Source: Elgaria multicarinata webbii (Eukaryota > Chordata > Lepidosauria > Squamata > Anguidae). Taken from it: a stretch of 64,000 nt of DNA. Each line of letters starts with the position of its first letter. Positions within the stretch are counted from its first letter, which is position 1. Below are positions 1 to 11,200 of the stretch, in pieces. The stretch is from contig NC_086192.1 of NCBI RefSeq assembly GCF_023053635.1, forward strand, positions 16,158,001 through 16,222,000, written 5' to 3'. A program made the translations under genes and the position numbers. The notes under the pieces are model-generated. The model was not told the DNA's origin. It worked only from the letters and a program-made list of their open reading frames with translations, and did not search any database.

Positions 1-1680
1 AGTGCACACGCTTGTGATGTTTCTGGGTCATCTCTGCTCCCCCAGCCAGCCAGCCAGCCTTCCCCCCATATCCTGGCATGAGCAAAGGATTCTGGGCCCT
101 TTTTGCAGGGGAACGTGGCCGCCGTTGCACGTCCCTTTTCCCGCGCGTCCCGCTGAGTGCGTTTAAACTCCTTGGGTGTTGCAGGTTACATCCCGCATTC
201 AGGGAGTTTTTCTCCCCAGCCAGGCAGATCCCCTGCCCCCCCACCCCGCGCAGCTGGCCGCCTCAGGGGCAATCTGCTCCACAACCCACCGTTTGGGGGG
301 GTGGCTGTGCAGAGCCCTTTCCCGCCTCGCGCCACATTCAGGTTCATTTTTCTGTAACATAGTCGAAGAGAAGAGTTTGTATTATTTTTTCATACAGCCC
401 GCTTCGGCGCTTTCGGAGTTGTACCATGTGATCACTCTGCCTCAGTTCTGCTTACGGGAAGTGTTCAGTCGGGGCATGTGGGTGGGCACCGGGGCGGGAG
501 GGAGAATTAGACAAAGACTGTGAAGCCTCTGTACGCACTTTGACCTGGAAGTGAAATAATGTGATGCCCTCTCCGGAGGCGAGAAGGAGAATTTGCAAAA
601 CTGTGATGTACAACGAAATCACGCGGCATTAATAAAAACACCTTCCACCCTACGCTGAACTCCTCTGGGTAGTTCCTGTGGAGGGGGGGCGGCAGTTCTT
701 CCAGGGAGGGGGGAGCAAGTTGAAACGCAGACTTCCTTAATTTTGCATGTTTGAACAACTACGTGAACCGAAACTCAGTTATCTGTCGAATTCTGCCCCG
801 CTACAAAACTTTGCAGTTAAGGGCACGATCCCACGCACGTTACACGGGGGGGGGGGAGTCCTGCAATTGTAGGATTTTCTTCTGTCTAAACATGTGTAGT
901 ATTGTGCCTTAAGTTCTTCAATTAAAAACATGCGTGTATTGGGGAAATAACATTAAAAATTGCATTGTGTTAGGAAAATGGCTTCCAAAAAAAAAGTGTG
1001 GATAAAGCAAAAATGCATGTGTTGAGAGGAACTCCCACAAAATGCTTCTGCGTTGCCATGAAGACTCTCAAAATTCAGGATGAACTGAATTTAAAACTGG
1101 AGAAATCCTCAAAGTGTGAGAAGAATTGAATTTAAGATAGGAAAAGGGAGGGACTGAAATGGAGCCCTCTTAAGATGGATCGGTCAAGGCTCTTTTGCCG
1201 GCTGTGTCCAAAATGGCAACAACTGAATGGGTTTTGCCCGATTCTCCAGCTGCGCCTGCATTGTTGAGAACAGCTGGATCTTGAATCCAGAACCCTGCAG
1301 TCCGTGCCGCTCCCTTCTTCTGGCGAATGCCTGGGAATTGCAGAGCTGTGGGACCAAGAGGTGTGTTGCCTTAAACAAGCTGCCCTCTCGCTCAACGCAT
1401 ATGAGCACTGGCCTCCCTTGCAGGGCTGTTGTAAGGTGTACAAACTGGGAATGTCCGTGAAGCACCTTGAACCAGTCAAATGCTCTATCAGGGTCTGTTT
1501 GTTCATCTGACAGCCTCCCTTACTTCTCCCATATCAAATCTGAGATTGTAACCTCCTTGGGGCACAGACCTGGCCTCTTGTATGCTCTAAAATGCCGTGC
1601 ACGTTGATAGTGCAATATAAAATGCAATAATTGATTGGATTTCTACATTTTTTAAATCCAAACTTCCCTCCAAGAAGTTC
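1..1680. other. non-coding, no gene recognised
   Basis: No exon, promoter or recognisable protein similarity is seen on either strand. The open frames here are short, overlap each other on both strands and have no conserved motif. The stretch lies beyond the 3' end of SEPTIN4 and is AT-rich around 880-1130. Confidence 0.5.
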
Positions 1681-1682
1681 GG

Positions 1683-1830
1683 GGTGATGGTGGTTCACAT
1701 TTCCTGCCAAACCGCTTTATCCTCTGAACAACCTCATGGTGTAGGCTCAGAGAGGCTTGCCCAGGAGGAGATTTGAACCCAGGTTCCGCCAGTCCAAGCC
1801 TAACACCCTCGCCACACCAGCTCCTGCAGT
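1683..1830 (-). repeat. MIR/CORE-like SINE fragment
   Basis: Read on the minus strand it has a tRNA-like promoter remnant and the ...GGTTCAAATC... B-box region. This is followed by the typical text about totals and subtraction of a degraded MIR-type SINE (seen on plus as 'gaggagatttgaacccagg' near 1768). Assignment rests on pattern memory, not on a library search. Confidence 0.45.
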
Positions 1831-1949
1831 GCCTGCAGTGCAGCTGATAAAATCCTGCTCCGTCTCTGGACGCACTGCTTTTGCTCAGGCCAAAATGTAA
1901 ATAAATGGCCCAATCCTGACCAAGAGGCTGAGATGCAAAGTATATTTTG

Positions 1950-2004
1950 TGAACCGCCCAGAGAGCTTCGGCTATTGGGCGGTATAAAAAGGTAATAAAT
2001 AATA
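1950..2004 (+). repeat. retroposon 3' tail (CCGCCC...GGGCGG type)
   Basis: A short hairpin-forming segment 'gaaccgcccagagagcttcg' is followed by gctattgggcgg and a TATAAAAA/AATAAAT-rich tail. The same segment recurs inverted at 38540-38590, so it is an interspersed repeat tail. The TATAAA in it should not be read as a promoter. Confidence 0.55.
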
Positions 2005-2117
2005 TTTGCAGTCCCCTTTGGCCAGCGGGAGACCCTCTCGAATGCCGAAGCCAAAGGCAGCTTTCAAATTAGATCCAGAAGTTGGGTGTCGCTCCCATCT
2101 TTTTCTTAACTCCCTGG

Positions 2118-2222
2118 CTTCAGGCTCCGCCCCCTCAGCAGCCCATTGGCTCTCCTGGGCTATAAATACAGACTGCAGCGGATCGTCCTCTCTTCACTTT
2201 GGGCCACAGCAGAGTCTGTAAA
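2118..2222 (+). promoter_or_regulatory. candidate TATA promoter of unknown transcript
   Basis: In order: a GC box (ctccgccccct, 2124-2134), an inverted CCAAT box (attgg, 2145-2149) and a TATA box (tataaata, 2161-2168). The spacing is that of a canonical polymerase II core promoter, placing a start near 2190-2200. An ATG at 2222 opens a 100-codon frame beginning MEADQVKKKEAK. I recognise no family in it, and its second half runs into sequence resembling a dispersed repeat (compare 16262-16300). A possible donor (gtaaat) lies just before the ATG. It may be a real promoter, a regulatory RNA start or chance. Confidence 0.3.
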
Positions 2223-2524
2223 TGGAAGCGGATCAGGTCAAAAAGAAAGAGGCGAAAAGCTTTGTCTTTATGGAGAAAGATCTCCCAGGAGAGAAGCGTA
2301 TTCAAGTATTTCCTGCCAGTCACTCAGCCGTGGATGAGGCATTTGAACCGTTCAGAATGGGGGTGGGGTGGGGACAAAAGCTGGGGGAGCACCAATTATC
2401 AGAGGAAAGGGGGCTGGATGAGAGAAAGGCGGGTTTTGGCACTAGAGGGCTGGATCGGGACCTCCAGCAGGCCCGGGTTGGCCTGCAGGGACGACGTTCC
2501 GCAGCACACGGGCACATTCTCTGA

Positions 2525-4620
2525 AAATGCATGAACGGACGCTGGCAGCAAGAGCAGCTCAGCGGGGGCTTGTGCCTTTCCCCACATTTGCCTCCTCCAG
2601 TTCCAGACACCGGCCCAAGGGAGAGGAGGGTCCGAGGGCAACCGTAGCCTGGCCTGAGGGTCACTCTGTTCCAGAGCCCCCTTCCTCCATGGCGCCTTGA
2701 ACCCTGGGCCAACGGGTCCCGGAGCTTCGTAGGCCACACCAGCCCTCTGTCTCGCCAACTGCCTTTTCCAGACGGCAGGCCCCTCCCTGGTCCCTCCCCC
2801 CCCCCTTTCTGGCCAACGGGCCTGGCGCAAGAAACGCGTTGAGCGCCCCACGGGTCCGCACGCCTGCCTGCCGTTGGCCACGGGGGGGCTCTGGCCCGTG
2901 CCGCAGGCCTCCTTTCATTGCCAGGGAGCAACGCACTCCGCCCTGCTCCTTTGTGCAGCAATGCAGTCCGCGCGCCACCCGGATCGCCGCTTCCGACCGA
3001 CGCGGGACAAACGAGGAGGGCCACACCGGCTCGTTGAAAGGAGCTACGTTTATTGGCGGGATAAAAAATATCTCTACTGGAGCTCTCTGGATGTAGAAAC
3101 CTATAATTTGTTTTTCAGCCTTTCAATAAATACATTTTCTTTTTCCAACAACCGGGCAAAGATAGGGTCTCTCTCTCTTTTTTTTCGGTAAGAAAATAGC
3201 AAGTTTTGACCAAAAGAACAAAAGGCAAAGCGGAAGCATATCGTCTCGGGTTGTGGGGGGTGGGTGGACCAAAGCACCGTGTTTCCCGCTTCGTTCGCTG
3301 CTCCGGAAAGGAGCTGGGAGGCTGAGGTGATGGAGGGGGGAAGGAATGCGACGTCTTCCCAACCTCCTCAGCATTGCAAGATGGACGTGGGTCCCAAGGT
3401 AGCCAGCGGCACCTCTTCTTACTAGCTAAATATGTCCCATCTTGGGTCAGTTTTGCAAAGGCGGCTTCCCCCAAAACTGGAGGGGGCAGATGTGTTGGAG
3501 GGCACATCTGGATGGTGCATCACCCAACACCTCTGCCTGTAGCCCCAGGATTGCAGGAAGATGGGGAAAGGGCCCTCTGGCGCCCTCCACTGGCCGAAGG
3601 AACAAGCAAGGGGAGATCAAGCTGGCCCGAAATGCATTTCAATGCCGGCTTGGAGTTCGCCACCTTGATCTGGCTTTGAAAACTGAGCTCCCTTTACCCT
3701 CCACTTGCCTTTTCCTGGGTGTCTTGACAGTTTAGTTTGTAACCCTGATGGCAGATGCCCCCCCCCTCTCCCCCTTTTAATTGATGTGAGCCACATTGTG
3801 AGACCATCATTGTCTGAAAATTAGGATAAAAACACTAATAACGCTGTTCCTGCTCTTGGGCATTTCTTGTCACCAGGGCAAGCCACCCTAACATGAGAGG
3901 GAGGCCAAAGCCAGAAAAGGCGATTTGCTCTCACGACCTACAATCCTGACAACACCTTTGTCACAAGCAGGGCCAGATGAAGGCCAAACAGAGACTTGCC
4001 TGCCTGGCTACAGCATAGGAGAATGGGCCTAAGGGAAACGGCACGCAAGGCAGCGCCGTGGTGCTGCAGCAGAGAAGGCCAATATCATTCTTGTCTGTAC
4101 TAACGGAAGCCAAGCGTCAGACAAGGAATACCAGTGTTCTGCTCAGCTCTGGTAAAACCTTAACTTTTCAGATACCTACAAAGAAAATCCGTCCTTCCCA
4201 TGGATGTTCCTGTGCAGAGCTAAACATTCCCTCTTACAGATTAAATTAGGTGGACAATAAGTAAGCGGAATTCTGCAGTCTACATAATTATGCAAAATTA
4301 AATGTAACTGCTTGACTCTTCAGGGCATAATGTATTCTGCATTTTCTTTCTATTTTCTATTATTTCGCCTGCTGGTTCACTCAAACCCTGCCCAACTGGC
4401 TGCTAGAAATCTTATTCAGGTACCCAGGAAGTCCTCTGAGATTCACCAGTCCAAAGCTCACACTTTTCCAGAATATCTTTGCAACCACAAGGACTAGAAA
4501 CTTGATGTGCGTGTCTTTTTAAAAAAATAATAAAAAAAGAAAGCTCAGATTCTAGGTAAATTCTGGGCCCGATGCCACATTTGGTGATTTTCTGCACTTC
4601 CGATTGGGGCATATGGACAT
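2525..4620. other. non-coding, partly GC-rich, no gene recognised
   Basis: GC-rich at 2580-3010, giving overlapping spurious frames on both strands. AATAAA occurs on plus near 3125 and, reversed, on minus near 3049, so transcript ends are possible in either direction, but no coding exon with conserved residues is seen. Confidence 0.35.
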
Positions 4621-4623
4621 AAT

Positions 4624-4625
4624 AA

Positions 4626-4682
<57 letters not shown>

Positions 4683-4683
4683 C
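4624..4683. repeat. (AAT)n microsatellite
   Basis: About 20 uninterrupted copies of the trinucleotide AAT. Confidence 0.95.
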
Positions 4684-4765
4684 CATAGTCAGGAAATTTC
4701 TAAATCAGTTAAAAAAAAAACATGACTTGGCAAAGCCCTTCATATCCATCTGGAAAAACTGCCAT

Positions 4766-4898
4766 GAGAGGGAGAAGAAGGAGAAGAAGGAGAAGGAGAA
4801 GAAGGAGAAGAAGAAGAAGAAGAAGAAGAAGAAGAAGAAGGAGGAGGAGGAGGAGGAGGAGGAGGAGGAGGAGGAGGAGGAGGAGGAGGAGGAGGAGA
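4766..4898. repeat. purine (GAA/GAG)n tract
   Basis: 133 nt of uninterrupted purines on plus, first GAA-rich then pure GAG. Its long Arg, Glu, Lys, Ser or Leu open frames are artefacts of the triplet period. Confidence 0.95.
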
Positions 4899-5689
4899 CT
4901 CTGAAAAAGCAAAAAACAAAGGTAGTCACCTTGACCATAAGTAAAATCCCACGTTCACGTAATACCTTGGGGGTGGGAGTGAGGAAACAGGGCATTTTGC
5001 CTACATCTGAGTGCAGAAGAGCATTTGGAAATGCAACAGCTGTGAGCCCTGGCGATGAAATAATAATTCATGATCAAAAGTAACCTGTCATTAACAAAAA
5101 TAAATATATCCAATGATCAAGAAGCAACAATAAGATGGTAATAATAAACCTGAGAGAGAAAAAGAGCCAAAGGGGGAGTGTTTTGAAAGCCCAGCCTAGG
5201 CTTGGATTGCCAGCTTTTCAACACGCCCCTGCTCCTGTGCACGAAGAGCAGTTTGGTCAGCAGACTTTGGCAAGTGGCCATTTTTTCCTCCATGCTATGA
5301 AAAGCACCACCTGCTGTTTTGTGTGCATCGAGGTGCTTGTCAAAGGCATAGAAGCAGGCCAAGGCGTAGTTTTCCTGGTCAGTTGGCAACCCTTCCCTAC
5401 CCATTTGGTGCTGAAGAGGGAAGGGGAACAGCTTAAAAACTGGCGGGGTTGTGGTTTGCAAACAATGCAGACTTCTGTATGCGCCACCACAATGATGGCG
5501 CGGGTGACACTCAGTGCTGAGCACCCCTGTAGAAGGAGCTCAGCACCTAAATACTCAGGCACAGGTTTGGGGTTGCCATGGGCATCGTCAGCTCGTAAAG
5601 AGACACAGCGTTACACACACACACACACACGGGCACTAGTGAGGGTCTGTCGGCAGCCATTCAAAGGGACAAACGAGGATTCTGTGCCC

Positions 5690-6060
5690 GTTCGCAAATC
5701 GCGCAAACATGCCACATGCGCAGCACCGAACGTGAGCGCCTGCAGGAACGGAATTCTCGGGCATTTTTCACAATTTCCAAATTTGCGTTCGCCTTCAAAA
5801 ATGTGCAAATTGGGAAGTACACGTTTCCACAAATCCCCCCACCCCAAATCCAGATTTTTCACACTTCAGCCTTTTTGGGGGGGCCCATATTTTTGGGCAG
5901 GGAAAATGCATTTTTAAAATGCATATCCTTCCAATTGGAGGAAATTGTACACTTCTTAAAATGCACATTTTTCCAGATCGTTTGCGGGGAAGACGCTCGC
6001 AATTTTGGAATGCAAATGAGATGAAACGAACTTCGTGGAAGCATTTGGAGAACCCCAGTG
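5690..6060. repeat. dispersed AT-rich element with aaaatgcacatttt motifs
   Basis: Carries repeated 'aaatgcat/aaaatgcacattttt' motifs and the phrase 'gagatgaaacgaacttcg'. The same motifs occur near 27060-27330 and 60060-60300 (there 'gagatgaacttcgg'), so this is one of three copies of an interspersed family I cannot name. Confidence 0.4.
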
Positions 6061-7711
6061 AACTCGGAAACGCTCTACGTTTGCCCCTGGCAATTAGCCG
6101 CAGCCATGAACTACGAGTGGAGCCTCCCCCTTTCAAGGGCAGTCTAGCACTGATGTCCAGATGCTGACAGAGGTGGTCATTACGGTCCTGTTTTGCCGGG
6201 AGGTTGCCCAAAGGTGCCTGGCTGAACTTTGGTCTGATCATTCAGCAGGTGAACATTTCCATTCCGTGATTCGAAAGAAGAAAAGGTCCGCCCGTGAATC
6301 AGGGGGCAACTCTTTGGTCACAGCCACACACCCACGCCCAGAGACACACCCCTTCTGATTTGTGCCAGCCACATTTTTCGGGATCACCCCCCTTTGCTTC
6401 CACGTGCCCTGATGGGCGCAAAAGGGAGGCCCATCCTGGTCTAATGAGTCGCCTAAGTAACTTTGCGTGGTCCAGGCAGGATGCGTGGAAAGGAGACCAC
6501 TGACGGTTCCAGGGTGAGCCACCCACACTCTGCGCACCAAACAGGGACAGCGGGCAGCCTTGGCAAGGTGTGTCCGCAACCGGAATCATGTCCATTCTTC
6601 ACCTTCTGCACGTGAGCGCCTTGAGTGCGCCGTTCCGGCAGAAGTGTCCTAAGAACAGGTGAGCTTGCATCGCGTTACTCCGATGGTCCCCTGGAGAGGG
6701 AAACGTGGCGGATTGGACGAGGAACTGCGGTTTTTCGTATTTGCCGCCCCCCCTCCGAGTGTCTCCCATCGATCTTTCCTGCACCGAGCAATGCGCTTGC
6801 TTGGAGAACGAATGCGCGGAGTTCTTCCGGTTGTTCCTTTTTTAAATAAACAAAGCGTGTTGCTGCATGCACACTGAGCAAAAGTCGAGACGTAGGTTTT
6901 GGCAGCCTTAGAAGCCTGGTGCCGAGCGAGGGCAGCAGCATGCAACGCCACGAGCAACCTCTGAAGAGAGGGGAAGCGTGCTGCGCATGTTTCTGGACCT
7001 CATGGGAGATTTCCAACTGGAATAGGCCCCAGAGGAGAGACTCGGCTGCATTCGGTCCCAATTTAAGCAGAAGGAGGGAAATTGTACACACGCACACACA
7101 CACAGCTGCTCTCTTAGGCTGTGCGGGAAGCAATTCTCCGGCTGGGTTTGTCCACATTTCACAAAGACGGGTGTTTTGATTATTAGACAAGTGCGCCAGA
7201 CTGGGAACGGATCACATTGTCACAAGCATATTGTCCTCCGTTGAATTAGCTTGCAAAATTATAATTCTATGATCTAATATTATAATATTATTAGGGCTGT
7301 GTTATTTAACGCCATGTTTTGGCGCTCCCCGTTACGGAGGCAGTGGGGTTTGAACGTGACTTTCAAACTAGACAGAAGAGTTTGGGGAAGTTAGTCAAGG
7401 TGGGCCATGATCCAGCGGGAAATCCTTGCGTGCAAGGCTTCCACGAGTCCCATTCATTTCAACGGCAGGGTAATTTGCACCCAGAGCTTTTGAGGCCTTG
7501 CGAAGAAGAGTTCTCTATTGAACTTGTTGGAAAGAAGAGTCCCCAAATCCAATTCAATTTTAAAACCCATCGGTACCCAGATGTGGCCTTCCATTTTGAC
7601 CTTCCTTCCAGGCTTTGAATTTGGCATTTCACCTGTAAATGGGGAACTCTGACCTTTTGGGGTAATAGGACTAAAGAATTTTTGAGAGCATGGCCAGATG
7701 CATTTTATGCA
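6061..7711. other. non-coding, no gene recognised
   Basis: Only short overlapping frames and small CA runs. Nothing resembling an exon was found downstream of the SEPTIN4 stop. Confidence 0.4.
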
Positions 7712-7797
7712 TCCTTCTCCAACCTGGGGGCCGTGGAGATGTGTTGGATGGGTGTGGTAGTCCAACACATCTCCACGGCCCCCAGGTTGGAGAAGGA
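7712..7797. repeat. perfect 37-bp palindrome (fold-back MITE)
   Basis: Two 37-bp arms (7712-7748 and 7761-7797) are exact reverse complements around a 12-nt loop. The arms carry the 'ccaacacatct' core shared with the hAT-type MITEs elsewhere in the window. It lies about 0.4 kb downstream of the SEPTIN4 stop codon, so it may be inside the 3'UTR. Confidence 0.8.
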
Positions 7798-8208
7798 GGT
7801 AGTTTGTGTATACATTTCCCTTTGCCACAATTGCGAATTCGAGTCTACCAAAATTCAGGTGCTGCATTTGCGGGTTGCTTCCCTTCTGCAAGCTGAGAAT
7901 TGCACCCTCCAGAAACTTGTCACAGCGATGACCCATTAGGCCGCTCAGCGGGACTGCAGAAAGCAGAAGTCCTGGTCTGCACGGGGTGTGGGTGTTTGCA
8001 GGTAGCCATTGCAGTCTTCGCGTTGCTCAGGGGACCGGCAGGTAAGCGGCGTGAGCTTTCTTCGTAAGGCGATGGTTTCAGCGACAGCTTTTCAGCTTAA
8101 GGTGAGGCGTCGGAGCCGAGCGCTGGAGGCTGGGCGGACGGACAGGGTGAGATGTAAACATGTTGCGTCTTGGAGAGGGGGCGGAGGGGGGCGGGGAGGG
8201 GGGGTTGG

Positions 8209-8268
8209 CTAGTGAGTGTCCTCCATCTGCTGCTGAATTTTCTCTAACATTTGCTGCATCCGCCGCAA
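8209..8268 (-). CDS. SEPTIN4: SEPTIN4 last coding exon
   Basis: 60 nt from acceptor ...tttccag to the TAG stop. It encodes [19 protein letters not shown], the end of the septin coiled coil; human SEPTIN4 ends similarly (LRRMQEMLHKIQ...). Phase 0 start. No clear AATAAA was found close downstream, so the 3'UTR end is not placed. Confidence 0.92.
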   Translation of the reverse strand: MRRMQQMLEKIQQQMEDTH

Positions 8269-11200
8269 CTGGAAAGGAACAGAAAATGCACGCCTGAGAG
8301 TCCCTTCGTTCCGAGGCCTGGGTTCAGCTCCCAAGCGTGGACCGCCTTGCAGGGGTGGGCAAAGCAAAGGTGAAAGGGGCAGGGCAAAAAAAGCCTTAGA
8401 AGAAGCATTTCAGCCTTTTAGCATAGAGGACAGGGGAACTACAGGAGACAGGGACTAGGACGGTGCAAATATCGCCGCAGCCTCATCCAGATGTGTTGGG
8501 CTGCGATCACGATTGGAGTTGCAGTGCAACACATCTGGAGAGCACATCTGGTTGAGGAGAGCGGAGCTAAATGAACCAAAGGTCGGGCGCGGTGCAGCTT
8601 CGGAGTTCAAGGGATGTCCGTTTCCACCCAGCTCCCCTGTCCAGCGCTCACCTCCTCGTCTTTCTCCCGAATCAGTTTCTCCGTCTCCGCATCCGGCACG
8701 GGGGGAACGGCCGGGAGGGGGAAATCCGTCCCGCTTTCTCTGGTGAGTTTGCTATTTTTATTTTTTGGGGGGGAAAATGTCAAAAATGTCAAAAAACAAG
8801 GGGAAAGTCATCAAGGCACTTTCAAAGAACGAGATGCACCCGTGTTTTTTTTTCCCCCTCCTGCCACCCGAAACACGGCATTCAGTTTTTGGAGAGCCCC
8901 TTCTCCAAGCCGCCTGCCCCCCAAAAACACGCCTGTCCTGCCTCTCCGCGTGGCTCAAGAGAGCGTCTTCCAAGTCTGTTCTCAAAGCGATTGACCCTTC
9001 TGACTGATGCACCAGAGAAGTTCGCACTTCGGCCATCCTCTTGGATTTCAACTTCCATCATCCCCAGCCTGCACAGCCATGGTTGCTGGGAGTTGTAGTA
9101 CAAAATTCTTTTAAACAGCTCCGCCCACAGCCCCCCCCCTCAATCTTACCGACACAAGTAGGACCTCCTGAGCCTCCAGGCCAACTCACACCTCCGAACC
9201 TCCTCCAAGTCGCCTTCCTGAGCCTCGGGCTTTTTGCGGAGGAGAAGGACGGCGCTCCTGTGGTCGGCCGGAGCCAGCCAGTCCAGCCTTATGTTCCCGA
9301 AAGCATACGCCTCTGGGAGGGCAGCCGAGGCGCTGAGCATGCCTAGCTGACGCTGGAGGCCTGGAGCGGCGACCGTGACCTCAGTTTGGACGCGGCCGTG
9401 CCGTGGTGGCAGGGAGCTCAGGGGCAGAACAGCTGGAAGGCCTGGGTTCAAAAGGATCACAAGGAACTGGGCTCGGAAATGAAAACACCGTCCCCTCCCC
9501 ATCTCTCTACCTGAGACCTTGGAGAGGGAAACCCGGCCTGACTCAGTTGGCGGCGACTTCACGCAAACCGTGGCCAATCTCTTCACCGTGGTCTGACCAT
9601 GTGAGCCAGGGCTTGCCGGAGCTCCGCCCCAGAAGCTATTTTCACCGTCAAGCCTGCACTCCCCATACTCAAGAGTGCCATTCCCCCAGCTCGCCCACCC
9701 GACTTTGGGATGGGGAAAAGGGATCCCAAGTCAGAGCGGGCAGAAGAGGGCCATCTAAGTTCGCCTCGACACCCGGTTCTTTTATTACCAACACGTCATG
9801 TCCACGAGGGTTCTAGGGTTCCGCCCACCCCATCCCACCCCCTTCGGTCATCTGGGGAGAGTCAGAGGTGTGGTTGAGGGGTACACAGCACAGCACGTCC
9901 CCAGCCATGGAACTGCGGAACTCTCTGCCCCAGGAGCATTTAGAAGACAAGGAAAGACACTCAATTTTTTTTTCAAACTTCCCAGTCCCAGACTAGAGCT
10001 GGGGTGGGCAGCTTGCGGCCCTCCAATGTTCTTGGCCTACAAATCCCATTAGCCCCAGCCAGGTTAGCCAATGGTGTGGGGCATTCCTTTTTCTAGGCCT
10101 CCATTAACCCCCAGATTCACACAGAAAAGCCCGCTTCACCCTGCACCTTCTGCAAACATCTCATGTAACGCCCCATAATTTCCACAAGGCTGCTCAGGCT
10201 GGGGTTGGATCCAGACTAATGTAAGTTTCATTGATTTCATTGGGTCTACTCCAGGGGCACCTGGGGGGTCCCAATCCAGCCCTCTCACAGCCACACCCTC
10301 CCCCCCACCCCGACTACAGTTTCCCTGGCTTTTGTGAAGTTTCTCCCCCATTCTAAAAGGTTGAAATATCTCTCCTAACACTGAGTGAGCGTTAAGCTAA
10401 ACCGGGCTGATTTGGGGGCGGGTGTATTTCTGGCCACACCCCTTCTGATTTGCTCTAGGGAGGGCTACCGCTGGATCCAGCCCTTGTTTCCTGACCCCAT
10501 GGCCAACCTCTGCCCCTCTGCCCTGGTCCCCTTCACATAACCACACCCCGGGGGAAGGGGGCTGCCACAGATGGGCCATGCAAATTTCACAGTTTTGCAA
10601 ATTTCACAGTTTTGCAAGTGTCACAGCTTTGCAAATGTCACAGTTTTGGGGCTTGCCAACGGAGGAGCCCCAAAACTGTGGGGTAGGGGGCCAGCCACAA
10701 ATCCCACCGGTGCTTTCCCACCGACGCAACGGAAGGCAGCGAGACGCTGGGTTAGAAATAAAACGCCTTTATGGAAACGCAAGGAAGCCGGAGAGGAGGC
10801 TGGCCGTGGCGCAGCCTGGCGGAGGGACGCGGTGCGAATCCTCAGCGCCGGAGGGAGAGTTGCTCCGTGGGCCGGAGACCTCAGCGGCTCACTCCATAGA
10901 ACAGTCGCTGCAGCACAGTCTCACGGACGAGGAATCTCTCCTTCTCCCCCGAGGAGCGCGGCAAGCGGAACAAGGGAACGGAGACAGTCAACTTAGATTC
11001 ACGACCGGGGGGCGGCGAGGGGGCACAGAGGGGGCGCTCTACCAACTCCCTAAACTTCTCAGCCATCCCCTCACCCTGGAGCAGGAGCGCCAGGGCCAGA
11101 TTAAGCCACGGGGAGGACCTAAGCCATGTCAGGATTCAGAGGCCCCACACCATAAAAAATGAAGACGAAAAAACGTATTACCTTAGAACAGAAAGGGTGC

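Noticed and set aside
1981-2004. TATAAAAA as a promoter
   Set aside because: It belongs to an interspersed retroposon tail repeated at 38540-38590.
2222-2524. Calling the 100-codon frame a histone-like or other named gene
   Set aside because: The promoter layout resembles replication-dependent histone genes but the protein has no histone motif and no 3' stem-loop was seen; left as unknown.
4705-5083. Glu/Lys- or Ser/Phe-rich proteins
   Set aside because: Same reason: GAA/GAG microsatellite with AAT repeat next to it.
1-8208. MTMR4, the human neighbour downstream of SEPTIN4
   Set aside because: No frame resembles the PH-GRAM, phosphatase or FYVE parts of MTMR4 as I recall them; it may lie beyond the window.
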